A DNA stretch of 64,000 nucleotides from Warburgia ugandensis (taxonomy: Eukaryota; Streptophyta; Magnoliopsida; Canellales; Canellaceae): the NCBI GenBank assembly GCA_035236585.1, contig CP141130.1, forward strand, positions 77,447,944 through 77,511,943. Reading direction: 5' to 3'. How positions within the stretch are numbered: position 1 is the stretch's first letter; each line of letters starts with the position of its first letter. Position numbers and translations under genes: made by a program. The notes beneath the pieces are model-generated. The model was given only the letters and a program-made list of their open reading frames with translations. It was not told the DNA's origin and did no database searches. Below, piece by piece: positions 1 through 11,361 of this stretch.

Positions 1-715
1 TGCGGGGTGTATGGGCACTTCGGCACGGACAATATCGTTGCAGGGTGTGAGCCCTTGGGCTGTTACAAACCAAGAGAAAGGGGATAAGTGAAATAAATAA
101 ATAAATAAATAAAGAGGAAAGAGGGAAATCTTGGCCGCCAGGTGCTGGAGAGAGGTGAGGAGAAGGGGATGATGACTCCGAAGGGATCAAAGAAGACCGG
201 TGAAGGCAGACGACGAGACTTCGTAGAATGGTTGCAAATGGCAGTGGAGAGGACTAAGGGAGACCGTGGTCTGGGCAGTGAAAAAGAAGCCGGTGCCGAT
301 GAAGATGGGTTTGGATCGGGATGGGGTGCGGATCGGAGAGAGACGGTAATGGGTTGTCATGAGAGAGAAAGAGGAGGGGAAAACAGAGGAAACTAGTTTC
401 AGGTGTACTCTAAGCCGTCTGGTGACAGGGAATCCGGCCGACAGGTCGAAGACAATGGCATGGAAGCAAAGAAGGACGCTGCAATGGTGAAGCAGAGAGG
501 AACGGAGAAAGAACAAGATGGGAAGAGAGAGTGAGGGAGAAGGAGAAGAGAGGCGATGTGGACAGAGGGAACTTGGCCGGAGGAGAAAAGAGCAATTGGG
601 AAGGAGGTAATGGTGCTGTGTGGTGTGGCCTGGGAAAGGGGGACAGTGTGGTGCGGTGAATGGAGATGACCGGTGCTAGGCTCTGCTGAGCAGAGGAGAC
701 AAAGGAGGTGATGGC

Positions 716-777
<62 letters not shown>

Positions 778-1250
778 ATGTTAGGATTGGACAGGCGGTG
801 AAGCAGTGAGCAGAGGTAGAGTTAAGATGGAAAAAATTGCTCGGAAAATAGAGTACGCCGACTGGAAAGAAAGGAGATGGGTATTGGCCAGATGGGAAAA
901 GAGGAGTAGCAGAGTTGGGGTAGCTTTGCGTCAATCAGAACGAGAGATCGTAGGAGAGGAAAACACAGGATCTAAGAGTTCTAGAATGCGCCCAATTTGC
1001 TCAGGTGAGCTGGGGCGGTGAAGACTGGGCAGAGATGATTAGGAGAAACAAGAAGGAGAGGGGCTAGGTTTTGATCGGGCTGACCTGGCAGTGGAGGGTG
1101 GAGAGCAGGGAAGTCTGGGTGTCTCTGGACAGAGAAGAGGTAAGCTGGAAAGGCGAGTGAAGATGAAGGGCAGGGTTACTGTGAAAAGAGAGCGAAGAGA
1201 GAGAATAAGAGAAAAGATTAGGAGAGGTGGAGAGGAGCCGTCCTTCCACC
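1..1250. other. purine-rich, gene-poor stretch
   Basis: The + strand is strongly enriched in G and A over more than 1 kb, and short open frames on both strands are low-complexity (R/E/G-rich or S/L-rich). None resembles a known protein. The stretch starts with an (AAAT)n tract at about 91-113 and contains a long (AG)n tract. It could be an untranslated or repeat-derived region, but I see no terminal repeats and cannot classify it. Confidence 0.4.
719..774 (+). repeat. (AG)n microsatellite
   Basis: An uninterrupted AG dinucleotide run of about 28 units sits within the purine-rich stretch. Confidence 0.97.
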
Positions 1251-2091
1251 TCTTTTGTATGTCCAAACCCCATAAAAAAAAAGAAAGAAAAACAAAACAA
1301 AACAAAAACTCCTCACCCATTCCTCTCTCATCTACATTTAACATCCAAACTTTGCAACTTGCATTTGTTTTCTTTAGGTTTCTTTGGGCATCATGTTTCC
1401 TTCTCCATTGTTTCTTCCTTGTTTCCCTCTTCCTTGTTTGCAGCCCACTTAAATACTTAGTTTAAGCAATAATCTCTTGTTATGTGGGTTTATCTAGTCA
1501 CTTCAATTATCTACACCAATTAACTCCATCTAAGCCGTCCAAATTATTTAGAATTATCTGAAAAATAAAATACAAAGTTAAGATTATCTAACTTATATAT
1601 GTAATTAGCTATAATGATTATCAGATCGTTAACTTTTTCAAATTAACGATCGAATAATCGATTAGAGCTAAAATTAACTTAAAATTATAATTAAAAAAAT
1701 TAATTAAATGATCTAATAAAATATTAATTTAAAGTTATTTTAGACAAAATTAAACACTCAACAACCTTATATTAAAATAAATTTTCAATGAATCATCTAG
1801 CTATATTATTCAACTCAAGAGCTAAAATAAAATAACTTTTGAGACTGGACAATATCAATATCTTATCCCATTCACCTCAAGCATCCACCCAAGTTCCTTA
1901 CTAGTACCTTTTTCAAATAGGAAGAGCAATGCTATAATACATCACACTAGTAGTAATACTCCTTCACTTCCATATAATTGGAATAGAATTTTCCCAATTA
2001 AAATCCTAAGCTTAAACTCTGTCTATAAGAATGTGATTTTGTTCTAAGATATGATATTTGATTTTTCTCTCTTTGTTTAGTTAAATAGATT

Positions 2092-2182
<91 letters not shown>

Positions 2183-3120
2183 TAAAATATGCTATCTACA
2201 ACTTTTTTTTTATTCTTTTTAAATGTGTCTCGATAAGCATACATATTCAAAAGGAGAGGAAGATGTGCAGGCTCATACAAAGTAAAACTTTTATTGCAGA
2301 TCTAAGCCATTCATACTATTTAGAATGATTTTAACTGGTTTTCTCTTTTTTTATTTAATCCCTATATTGGTTTTGTATAGAGAGGGTTTGGTCTTAATTA
2401 CCAGACTAACTCCTCTATAATTTTGATCACCTCGATCATATTATGGCATTTATTATCATTAAAAAAAGGAATGCTATATATTGGTTAGAACTCAACTTTT
2501 AGAGCCATTGAATGTTGTAGCCTAGTCTTGTGTAAAACTGATGACCATCCATTTTTATATTTTTTAAAAATATAAAAAAAAGTTTTTATCTTGTTAAAAA
2601 ATGGGCATATATGCCTTCTTCTCCTCTAAAGCGCGGACACTTATTAGAAGTCTTTCGAAATTAGCTTCTTCTTTTATTTATTTATTTATTTATTTTTAAC
2701 TCTTCTGATTTTGAATTTTCTAAAGATTCACGTTGAGTCCAGAGGTGCTTTTTGGTAGGGTTGTGCTTTTTTGTAGGGTTGTGCATAGTCCTACCTCACG
2801 GGTCAAAGTGGACCAGACCAAATTTTTTCAATTTGCTGCCGCGAGGACCTAACCCGACCAAACCAATTTGGGTTGGGTGAAGACCATCCGACAGTGACCG
2901 AAAGCATTCAGGAGGCACCCCGTTGCTTTTTAACACACACCCCTACTTTATGGCATGAATTTTGTTCACTTCCCTTGTGAACTCTGGGCCTCTCATTAAA
3001 TAATTAAAATTTTTAACCACCAAAAAGGTCGTACGTAACGCAGGCGTTTCCTCGTAACATTTCCGTTTTCAGATTCAAATCACTGCTTCGACCTTTAGAA
3101 GCCGCCTGCAAATACTAACC
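1251..3120. other. AT-rich intergenic stretch with compound microsatellite
   Basis: No coding potential is visible. The main landmark is a compound (CT)n then (AT)n tract at 2093-2180; a TTTA repeat lies near 2675-2697. The last 150 bases are the probable promoter and 5' leader side of the seipin gene. Confidence 0.6.
2093..2180 (+). repeat. compound (CT)n(AT)n microsatellite
   Basis: About 28 CT units are followed directly by about 16 AT units. Confidence 0.97.
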
Positions 3121-3164
3121 ACGTGTCTTTCTTCCGCACTCCTCCCCTTGCCACTACTCCCACC

Positions 3165-3680
3165 ATGACACCAGCACTCATCCCTTCAAAACCTTTCTCT
3201 AAATCCAAACCCAACATCTCAATTCCTCAACTGAGACGGAATTACGCAGACAGAAATGGAAACCCAGCTCAGAAAATCCTACCGCCGGCGAAAATCCGCC
3301 TCTATAACCATCCACCCGCCGCCTTCTCCGCCCGACGACCTCCTAATCCTGAAGCCCGCCGGTTGGTTCATCCAAATAATCGCATTCCATATAGAACTAA
3401 TCTCTTCCGCCATTATCACCTGCTTATCGATAGTTTCGGAATCATTCCATCGCGCAGAAGAAGCCAAAGAGAAGGCAGAGGAAGCAGTACTAGCAGTTCC
3501 TTCGAAAGTTGCAGAAGGAGGTGGGCTTGTTTTCAGGAAGTTAGTGTTTGGGTTTCTGGGTGCTGTTTATTTGAGTTTGGTACTTTTTGTGCTGATGATT
3601 TTGGCCATATTGATTGGGGTTGCTTTGGTGAGATGGTGGGTGGAAGAGCCGGTTTCTATGCGGGGGCCTTTGTATTTTGA
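3165..3680 (+). promoter_or_regulatory. possible overlapping upstream ORF on the seipin leader
   Basis: An ATG in good context (caccATGa) at 3165-3167 opens a frame that runs past the seipin start at 3256 in a different frame and ends at 3680. If transcription begins upstream of 3165, ribosomes would need leaky scanning to reach the seipin start. The encoded peptide resembles no known family. Confidence 0.3.
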
Positions 3681-6600
3681 TTACACGGATGACAATCCTT
3701 GGGGCATTGTTAGTCTCTCGGGGAAGAAGAGGGCAGTTCCAGTGGGACATACTGTTTGTGTTTCAGTAGTGCTTCTTGTACCTGATTCGGATTATAACCG
3801 GTGGATTGGGGTTTTCCAGGTATGGGGATTTGCTTTTTGGGGTTTAATGGTTGGTAGTTCATTGATTTGGGAACCTTTTTTCTTGCTTGTTTTGCATTGC
3901 TCTTTCGATTTGATTATTACCATTCAGATCCTTTGTCTTTGCAGGTGTGACCCACCATCATGAGCTGGAAGAACAGTTCAGGTGGTGGGCGCACCTTTGA
4001 TCTACACATACGTCCTACAAGTAGGTTCATGAGATGATGATTTTAGCAGTTCTGGTGCTCGTATTTAGAGATGCATTGAACGTACGAAAGAGATCTATTT
4101 AGCTTGAAAACCTGATCTATCTCTTTTTGAATCGTGTACTCGTTTGGTGACATTTGATTGAAGTCCTGATTGCTTGACAAACACTTAGATTCAAATTCTG
4201 GTCTACCGTCTACCGTCTGCTGTAGAGATGTATTGATATTAGTGCTTTGCTTCTAATGACAACTAACACATCAATGATAGTACAAATGTTTGGACATGAT
4301 ATGGATTGTGGAGTTGCAGTCCTTGTGAATGGGAAGCTAGAGATGGAATGCAGATTTCCCTGATTCTATTTCTTGTCTTGCTTGGACTGATGTATATGGA
4401 CCTGCAGTGAGCCGTAGTATGTAATCTTTCTGCTTTCAACAAATTTCTTTTAGCATCAAACACCAAAAAGAAAGGGGACTTTGGAGTGTGGACCGCAGTC
4501 TAAGGACCTGAATGATTCACCAATTTCAACTACCAAGACAACATGGCAGGGAGTACTGGCACTTAGCCAAGTTCGTGAAGTGCCCTGTCTCTCGACCAAG
4601 AGGTTGTGGGTTTGAACCTATTGACCATTCTATAAAAAAACAGCATGAAAATATCATTCATTGCAATATATAATTATGGTACAATCTGCAGAGTAACGAT
4701 AAACTAATTTGTGTGATTTAGACACCTTATGCCATATGCCCACCGTGAATATTAAAAATTATACCATCTTTGCCATCTCTGCCTTTGTTACCATATGAAT
4801 GATCTGTGAAGACCGTATCTATCTCTTCCAATGGGATGCATTGATGAGCTCCAACTCCAGTGTATTTTGCTGTTTTCTAACCATTCTGTACTGATACACA
4901 GCCATGTGGATCCTACCACACAGTCTCACCGTGATATCAGCTAAGGCCATAGAATCTGCTCCAATATGCTTGTGCATAGTAGAGCTCAGCTTGCTTGCAG
5001 CCATGCCTCACCAGCATTACTGCCAGAGTTACCAGTATGATCATCACAACTTGTGGAGGTGTCATCACTCTCTGAGACAGTGTTAAGTCAATAGTTTCCT
5101 TTCTAACACATTGGCATTGAAACTTATAATTAGATTGTTTCGGCACTTCATGTTGTTGACGACTAGTGTTTCTACTTGGAGGATCCCCTGTGAACTTTCA
5201 CTTGCAACTCATGTTATTCATTGTTCTATTAGGGTAGCAGCACATAGCAGAAGCAATTTCACAGTCTTAGTTAAAATTGGTTCAAATGAAGATGTTCGAT
5301 CATTGATAACATTGGGAAATAGATCAATGGTCTGGGATGCAGTGTGAAAGCATCTGTCTCTGGATGTTGATCTTCAGTGAAATAGTAATGAGGACCACCG
5401 TCAATGTTGTGCTTGTGTTTCTGCCTCCACCACCATGGCATGGAGTATGACCAATAAAACTGCTGCAAATGCTATGACATATAGGAGCTGCCAAGCATCT
5501 ATATGATGTCCTTTCCTTGTCTATAATTTGCAGGTATATGATGCAGGTACTGCATTGATCAATAACAGGATTATAGAATTGAGAGAAGACAAAGACTACA
5601 TCCGTTTGGTGTTCCAAAAACAGGTCCAATTAAAATGAGATCATAATCAAAAGATAAATAAATAAAACCAAAGAATGGGAAACAAAAGGGCAAGCCCCCG
5701 AACTTCTGAGTGAATGTGCTGAAAAGTAAAAAGAGTTTCTTAATGTTTTTACTAAAGAGGATATTAGTTTTATATGCCTAGTTGCCAACTATGGCAGCAA
5801 GGATTCAAAAGCTCTATTATGTAATGTAGGTTAACACTGAAGACATAAGACACTTTCACTATACGGATCCAAAATCTAAACAATCAAAGGCGACAACGTA
5901 GATGTTACAAAGGCTCGAGGCAGGGAAATGGGAAAGGACGAGTTAGCTACTCTATTGAAGAATGAATGTCTGGTAAATTATGCTACAGTTTTCTTCCCTT
6001 CATTCCATGATAATTTTTCCTTGCCATTTCTTTTATGAGTTTTTCTGACTAGTTAACTGCCTAATTGGATGAGTTCGAGTTTCAGAGCTAAAATGTAAAA
6101 TTAGATATATCAGGTTTTCTTATCTGCTTTTCAAATCCAGTTGTTGCATCAAAGATAATGATACCATGATTGGACGGGAAAACAAGTGCCCAAGGAAACA
6201 GAATCTATTTAGTACTTAAACAAATAGGTTGATCTGTAGAGAAGAGCATGAACAGTACTGTAGACAAGATCCCTCCTTGGTTTGATGTTCTATGGCAAGA
6301 GAGTTACCATCGGATAGTAATTTCCAGAAACCTTCATAGAGGGTGATGATCTTGAGGGTAGAATTTATGCTAGCGACCATCCAATTACTGCACTCTTCCT
6401 AAAAGAGAGCTCTCAAGGCTATAGAAAAATCTAGAATGACTATACATGGCTTTTCTGAAACTGAAAGGAGTATGCATGTAGTGCCTAATAAAAATGTTCT
6501 AGTTATGTTACAGGTTGCAGACCATGGCATCTTCTTTTGCACACTCCGTTATGTTATCCGTACTTGACTGACAAATAAATGGCTTGGAACAGGATCAACT

Positions 6601-7494
6601 GATTCTCTTTCATCTGAATTTGAAGCCAAACGCGTTTATCAATTTTGATGACCATCTCTTTTATCAAAGTAGAAGCCTTCTATTACTTGTGTTATTATTC
6701 TTCTATTGCATTCTCAGGTAACTGCAGAAGTCCTCTCAGCCAAAGGAGATATCGTAGCAAGATCCAGTCGGCCATGCATGTTGCATTTTAGAAGTTATCT
6801 GGTTCAACTGATGCGGACATTTTTTCTGGGCATACCACTTTTGCTGGGGATCTCCGATGAGACCGGGGAAATTGCTATCCCGATTGTAAAATACAAGGAG
6901 GGGAACCCAAAAACCGAAGCAATTCGAATATGGATAAAACCTCGGGCTGGAACTGTAGAGCTTCCTCACCTGTACAGCGCGGAGCTGCTCATAAATTCTC
7001 AGCTTCCATGGAGAAAAGATTTAGTGCACAGATGGAAGTGGACATTCTATGTTTGGACTTCGTTATATGTGTACGTAATGCTTCTGGTAATTCTGGTTTG
7101 TTGGTTCAAGCCATTTTCCTTCCCAGTGACCGTAAGTGTTGGCCTCCGTAACCAGAGAAACCAATCTACCCGACCAGCCATTGAGGATTGGCGGACTAGT
7201 GTCAGAGAGACCAGAGAGATCTCTGAGCGGCACTCAGAAACATTGAGGAGATGGCATAGTATCCGGAATAAGAGGAAGACAGTGTTGCTCCAACATCGCA
7301 TTTCGCCTAGTCCTTTTCCAGGTTCTGTTTCAACCCTGACCAGAGAAGAAATGGTGGAGGAAACTGGGGATTCAGGTGAGTCCCAAAACCCTGTTGTGTA
7401 TTCTTCTTCAAGAATGACCAAAGAAGAACCAGGTGAGGTAGTTGAAGGTTCAGGTGAGTCTGTGGAAATAGAGTCCAATCTTGTGGGTTCCTAG
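3256..7494 (+). CDS. SEI1: seipin, lipid-droplet biogenesis protein (two exons)
   Basis: Coding exons are 3256-3819 and 6718-7494, joined in phase 0 across a 2.9-kb intron (donor CAG|gtatgg, acceptor ttctcag|GTA), giving 446 residues. Seipins form ER-membrane oligomers that organise lipid-droplet budding at ER-droplet contacts. The layout matches: a basic N-terminus (RKSYRRRK), a hydrophobic patch at about 37-60, a first membrane span at about 97-126, a luminal domain at about 127-295 carrying the family-like segments VPVGHTVCVSVVLLVPDSDY and RSSRPCMLHFRSYLVQLMRTFF, a second span at about 296-318, and a long acidic, Ser-rich cytosolic tail. The modest N-terminal extension suggests the SEIPIN1 class over the longer SEIPIN2/3 class. 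The start is the first ATG of the frame, preceded by a possible overlapping upstream ORF from 3165. The tail contains two CAG|GTGAGT sequences that look like splice donors. Family assignment is firm; the paralogue class is inferred. Confidence 0.9.
4536..4617 (+). repeat. tRNA-like SINE remnant (not Au type)
   Basis: In the seipin intron, an A-box-like TTAGCCAAGTTCGTG is followed after about 30 bases by GAGGTTGTGGGTTTGAACC, a B-box. The same A-box/B-box pair with the same spacing occurs on the minus strand at about 20940-21015, which suggests a shared tRNA-derived family. No body or target-site duplication could be defined. Confidence 0.4.
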
Positions 7495-9290
7495 TTTGAG
7501 TGTGTAAGTTTGTCCAATCTTATGTTCCCATAAATATATGAATGTCGCTTGTGGGTTGCTTTCACCTTAATATCCAAAACAGGTAAAGTCTGCTATAAAT
7601 CTAAAATCTGATATTTTGATCTATCAGGTTGGTTTAGCTGCACTCGCCCCAACTCTGCCGGGTGAAGGTTGTATCAATGCAGATCATATGCATACGTGTT
7701 CATGCGGGCAGTGAGAGATGCTCATAATATGCTGCAGTTGGGGGGAATAGTTGGCCAATTATGGCTGAAGTAGGAGTATTCCATGTGAAACAGGACAAGG
7801 ACAGAGTTAAGAATAAGAATAGACAAAGAGGGAGTCTATTAAGGGGTTAAGGATTCGAACTTTATAAGGTCCCATCTAAATCATTATGCTTATTCCTAAA
7901 CTTCTTTTCTCAAAGAGACACTTGAAAGACGGGCTCCGTTTTGTACAAAAAAAGGGTGTTGCCGAATGACAGAGGTAACCCAATAACATGTGCAGAGTTT
8001 CAAACTCTGTCATCAGTTTGTTCTTTTTTTTCAGCCGTTTGTAAACTGAAAAATGATAATCCGGATGCCAAATTACATTGCAGACACCAAACGGCAAATG
8101 ATTTGAATCCTAAAAGTAGCAATAAACAGGCCACAACAATACAACTCCAGTTCATATGCCTTGGTCACTAAGGAAAGAGAACATTCCAGCAAAATAAATC
8201 ATCTCCCTCTCTCCTCTAAGAAGGACCATCTACAGCATGTGCCTCTGATTCTCAATGAGAAACAATAGTTTGGATTAAAAGAACCCTCACAAATGGATGG
8301 TCTACTTTTCCCCTTCTCAAGTATCCCAAATGCTTATAGACTGTCTCTACTGCCACCCCGAGGCTTTCTTTTTTGTAGTCTTAATGCTGTCTGTTTTGCC
8401 ATTAGGAGGCTACGCCAGTTTGTCTGAACAAGAAGAGATTTTGCAGCGTCTTCAGGCGAATTTGATACTGCCCTTCAAGAGCGCTTGACGAATTTCTTAC
8501 TCCTCTTCAAGACACTCAAAATGCTTATCTTCTTATATCGTGAAAATGTCAAAATTTCCCTTGAAAAAGGTGCCCTTGAGTCTTGTATCACACAAATCTT
8601 TATTTCTTCTCCACCAATGAGAGAGAAACATGTCATTAATTTAATCTTTGAAACCAAGTCAAAGTCAAGTACTTGCTGTAAATAAATGATCAAGAGAAGA
8701 TTGCCATCTCTATTCAGCATTAAGTGCAAAATCGACTCAAACCTTGGAGATAAGTGATGGATAGTGGATCACAACTTAATCTCCCTCAAATAATGGCTAC
8801 GATAACTTCAGCCAAAGATATTTTCTCTCCAAAATAAAGACATGAGAGCACAAATAATGGAAGGTTTGTGAAGATTAAGTATAGTTGTAGCTAGAGTGGA
8901 CAGCCTCCTACATGCCACATCTGCACCTCCACTAATGTCACATGGTGAGCTACCCACCTTATGTAAGAAACCTACATACTCTCTTGTAGGACACGAGCGA
9001 ATAAATGATGAATAGTTGTTGAGTTTTTAGAAGTTGGAGTAGTGGAGAGAATGAAGGGGAGACCGACGAGTCATCCAAAAGGGTATCTTTCCCCAATTAT
9101 CTCTTTGGAGTTGCTTCCTTGAAGAGTGTAAAAGTGAGGAGTGGCTGAAGAATGTTCTCCCATGTTTGACAACTTCCTCTTTTATATATTTTAAGGGTAT
9201 CTCTTAATCCATCGTGTGATGTTGTAAGTTATTCTTACCTTTAGATGCATGTGTTTCTAGTGTTAATTGATATTATAAGTATGATTACAA
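7495..9290. other. intergenic, no gene seen
   Basis: This stretch follows the seipin stop. Short open frames on both strands (for example near 7941-8171 and 8297-8488) have no recognisable domain. I see no repeat signature apart from a poly-T run at about 8023-8032. Confidence 0.5.
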
Positions 9291-9471
9291 GGTAGGAACC
9301 CCTTCTTTCCATTTTCCAACCATTTAACCACTTATAGGTAGTAGATACGTTACCTTGATAATGTGCATCAAAAAATAGACAACATAAACATACACGCTCT
9401 TTTTCTAACTCAACCACATAGCATGCCTCTCTGTCTCTCTCACACACACAACCACTTGTTGTCTCCTGTAT

Positions 9472-9473
<2 letters not shown>

Positions 9474-9514
<41 letters not shown>
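9474..9514 (+). repeat. (GT)n microsatellite
   Basis: About 20 GT units. It sits where the intact P450 3' flank has a (CT)n/(AC)n tract (11216-11290), inside the duplicated flank. Confidence 0.95.
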
Positions 9515-9517
<3 letters not shown>

Positions 9518-9553
9518 ATAGGAGTATATTAATTTCAGTTGTTTTATACAAGT

Positions 9554-9682
9554 GCAAGGAGCAGGTGACATTTGATTGGCTAGAAAAAAGTAGAAAACAG
9601 AAACAGTTAGAGGAAATGGTAGTTAAAAACTTTTCCTTGACCAATCAAATATTACCCACACTTTACACCTGCAACTCTTTGC
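9554..9682. repeat. imperfect inverted repeat, MITE candidate
   Basis: The left arm GCAAGGAGCAGGTG followed by ACATTTGATTGG is mirrored on the right by CCAATCAAAT followed by CACCTGCAACTCTTTGC. The roughly 130-bp hairpin is absent from the matching position of the duplicated flank at 11290-11340, as expected of an insertion. I could not define a target-site duplication. Confidence 0.45.
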
Positions 9683-9754
9683 TGAAATTACCACTCCCCA
9701 AATACATACACACATATTGCTAGTTATATATTACAAGTACCTTAAAAGAGATTC

Positions 9755-10073
9755 TTATTACCCCCACCCTACTATTCCTCTCCACACAATAAATGCTTTC
9801 AAAGGATTCCTCAAAATAACATTAAATTCACTCTTCTCTAACATGTCAACTTTTTCTCCCAACTCATTCTTCCACTCAAATTCTCCCCCAAAAGAAACTC
9901 AAGGTGAAGAATAGCAAATCCAAAAGCAGGAAAAATTCCTACACCAAATGGCACCATTTTCATCTCCTTAGTCCCAATAATATCAGTTTCTCCGGACAAA
10001 AATCACTTTGCCTTAAAGTCCAAAGGATCCTTCCACACTATCCCATTGAAACCCATATCACTAATTATACAAT
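9755..10073 (-). pseudogene. truncated CYP89-type P450 pseudogene (3' end only)
   Basis: This is a diverged copy of the last 105-115 codons of the intact P450 at 11362-12924, in the same orientation. Aligned landmarks include WKDPLDF, TDIIGTKEMKM, PFGVG and PAFGFAILHLEF. The heme-binding loop has lost the RRIC segment including the cysteine ligand, the position of PERF is interrupted by a stop, and the frame shifts shortly after the heme loop. The homology continues past the stop into the 3' flank, back to about 9293. It is therefore the remnant of a segmental tandem duplication and not a processed copy. Confidence 0.85.
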
Positions 10074-11017
10074 TAGTTGAATATAGAAAGTAATGATCCA
10101 GTTTTATAATTATAAGTCTTTATGAGGCCAAATAAAATAATCTTTAATATAAAAAACTGAAGGGTTGAAAATATAATGGAATTTGAGAGTGGATAGTTAC
10201 ATGTTTGCCATGTTCTACTATATAATCAACTAATTTAGCTTTTCAACCAATCTTTATTATTTTGCCATATGACACTTTTGCCATTTTTCATTATCCTCTT
10301 CCCTTTTTTTATGAGTTTTTTGCTTTCTTCTTTTACTATCAATCCATAAATTATATATTTCTAACTTTTCCTATTTATCTTCTTGTAACATTTAGCTATC
10401 CTTATATTATAATATTAAGCTTTATTACTTATTTTTCACATAATTGGTCCCCAATTGAATCCTAAAATTTCTCCTCTCTAAGCTATCATATTTATCTTCT
10501 TCTAATTTTAATTTTCCTGTATGATATAATCTTATAAAATTATTTGAATATAAGTGAACAAGGAAATTGAAGCAATATGTCTTTTCATCCACCTCTCTAT
10601 TATTTTGCCATGTGGCACTTCCTCCTTTTCTTGAGTTTTTAAAGGTTTTTGTCTCTTTATTTACCAAAAATTTCTAAAATCTTTGTCTCTCTAACTTTTT
10701 CTACTTATGTTCTTCTAACTTTTAATTATTATTACATTATAATATTAAGCTCCAGTCTTATTTTTGACATAAGCAAGCCCTACTAGAATCCCTAAAATCT
10801 TTCTTTTCTCTAACCCATCCTATTTATCTACTTCTAATTTTAATTCTCCTTTATGATTAAATCTTATACAGTTAGTTGAATATAAAAAGGAATGACCAAA
10901 TTTTGTATTTACAAATCTTTATTAAACCTAATTATATCATCTTTAAGATAGAAACAGAAAGGCTAGAAAATATAATAGAATTTGATATTACAGTACTAAT
11001 ATCTTTGCCGTGTTTTC
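10068..11017. repeat. AT-rich internally duplicated spacer between the P450 copies
   Basis: A block at about 10068-10215 starting TACAATTAGTTGAATATA is repeated at about 10868-11017 (TACAGTTAGTTGAATATA), ending in each case near TTTGCCRTGTT. Between them, a roughly 280-base AT-rich unit at about 10255-10560 recurs at about 10600-10870, with shared TTATAATATTAAGCT and TCTTCTAATTTTAATT. No coding potential is seen. Confidence 0.6.
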
Positions 11018-11212
11018 TGGGGCATCACCCGTGCACCTTGCTAATATGGCTTCTAAGAAAATAGCTAGGTAACAAACTTTTCATTTAGTTTATTACTAGT
11101 TCATATCAGTCCATTCACATAAGTAGCAACTCCTTCTTTCCATTTTTCAACCATTTATAGTTGGTACATACATTACTTTGATGCCGTGCATCGATAAAAT
11201 ACCAAAAGAAGC

Positions 11213-11215
<3 letters not shown>

Positions 11216-11290
<75 letters not shown>
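11216..11290 (+). repeat. compound (CT)n(AC)n microsatellite
   Basis: About 25 CT units are followed, after TTA, by about 10 AC units, just downstream (in gene sense) of the P450 stop. Confidence 0.95.
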
Positions 11291-11361
11291 GCAGCCACTT
11301 GTAGTCACTGATAAATACTTACTAGTTACATATATATTACAACTTTAAAAAGAGATTCTTA

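Noticed and set aside
3123-3680. Long open frame overlapping the start of seipin
   Set aside because: It is the shifted frame of seipin exon 1, rich in Arg and Phe with no domain. Kept only as a possible regulatory upstream ORF from 3165.
4536-4617. Functional tRNA gene
   Set aside because: A-box and B-box are present, but the acceptor and anticodon stems do not pair into a proper cloverleaf, so it is called a SINE remnant.
9241-9644. Open frames with poly-(TH) or poly-(VC) stretches
   Set aside because: They are translations of the (GT)n microsatellite.
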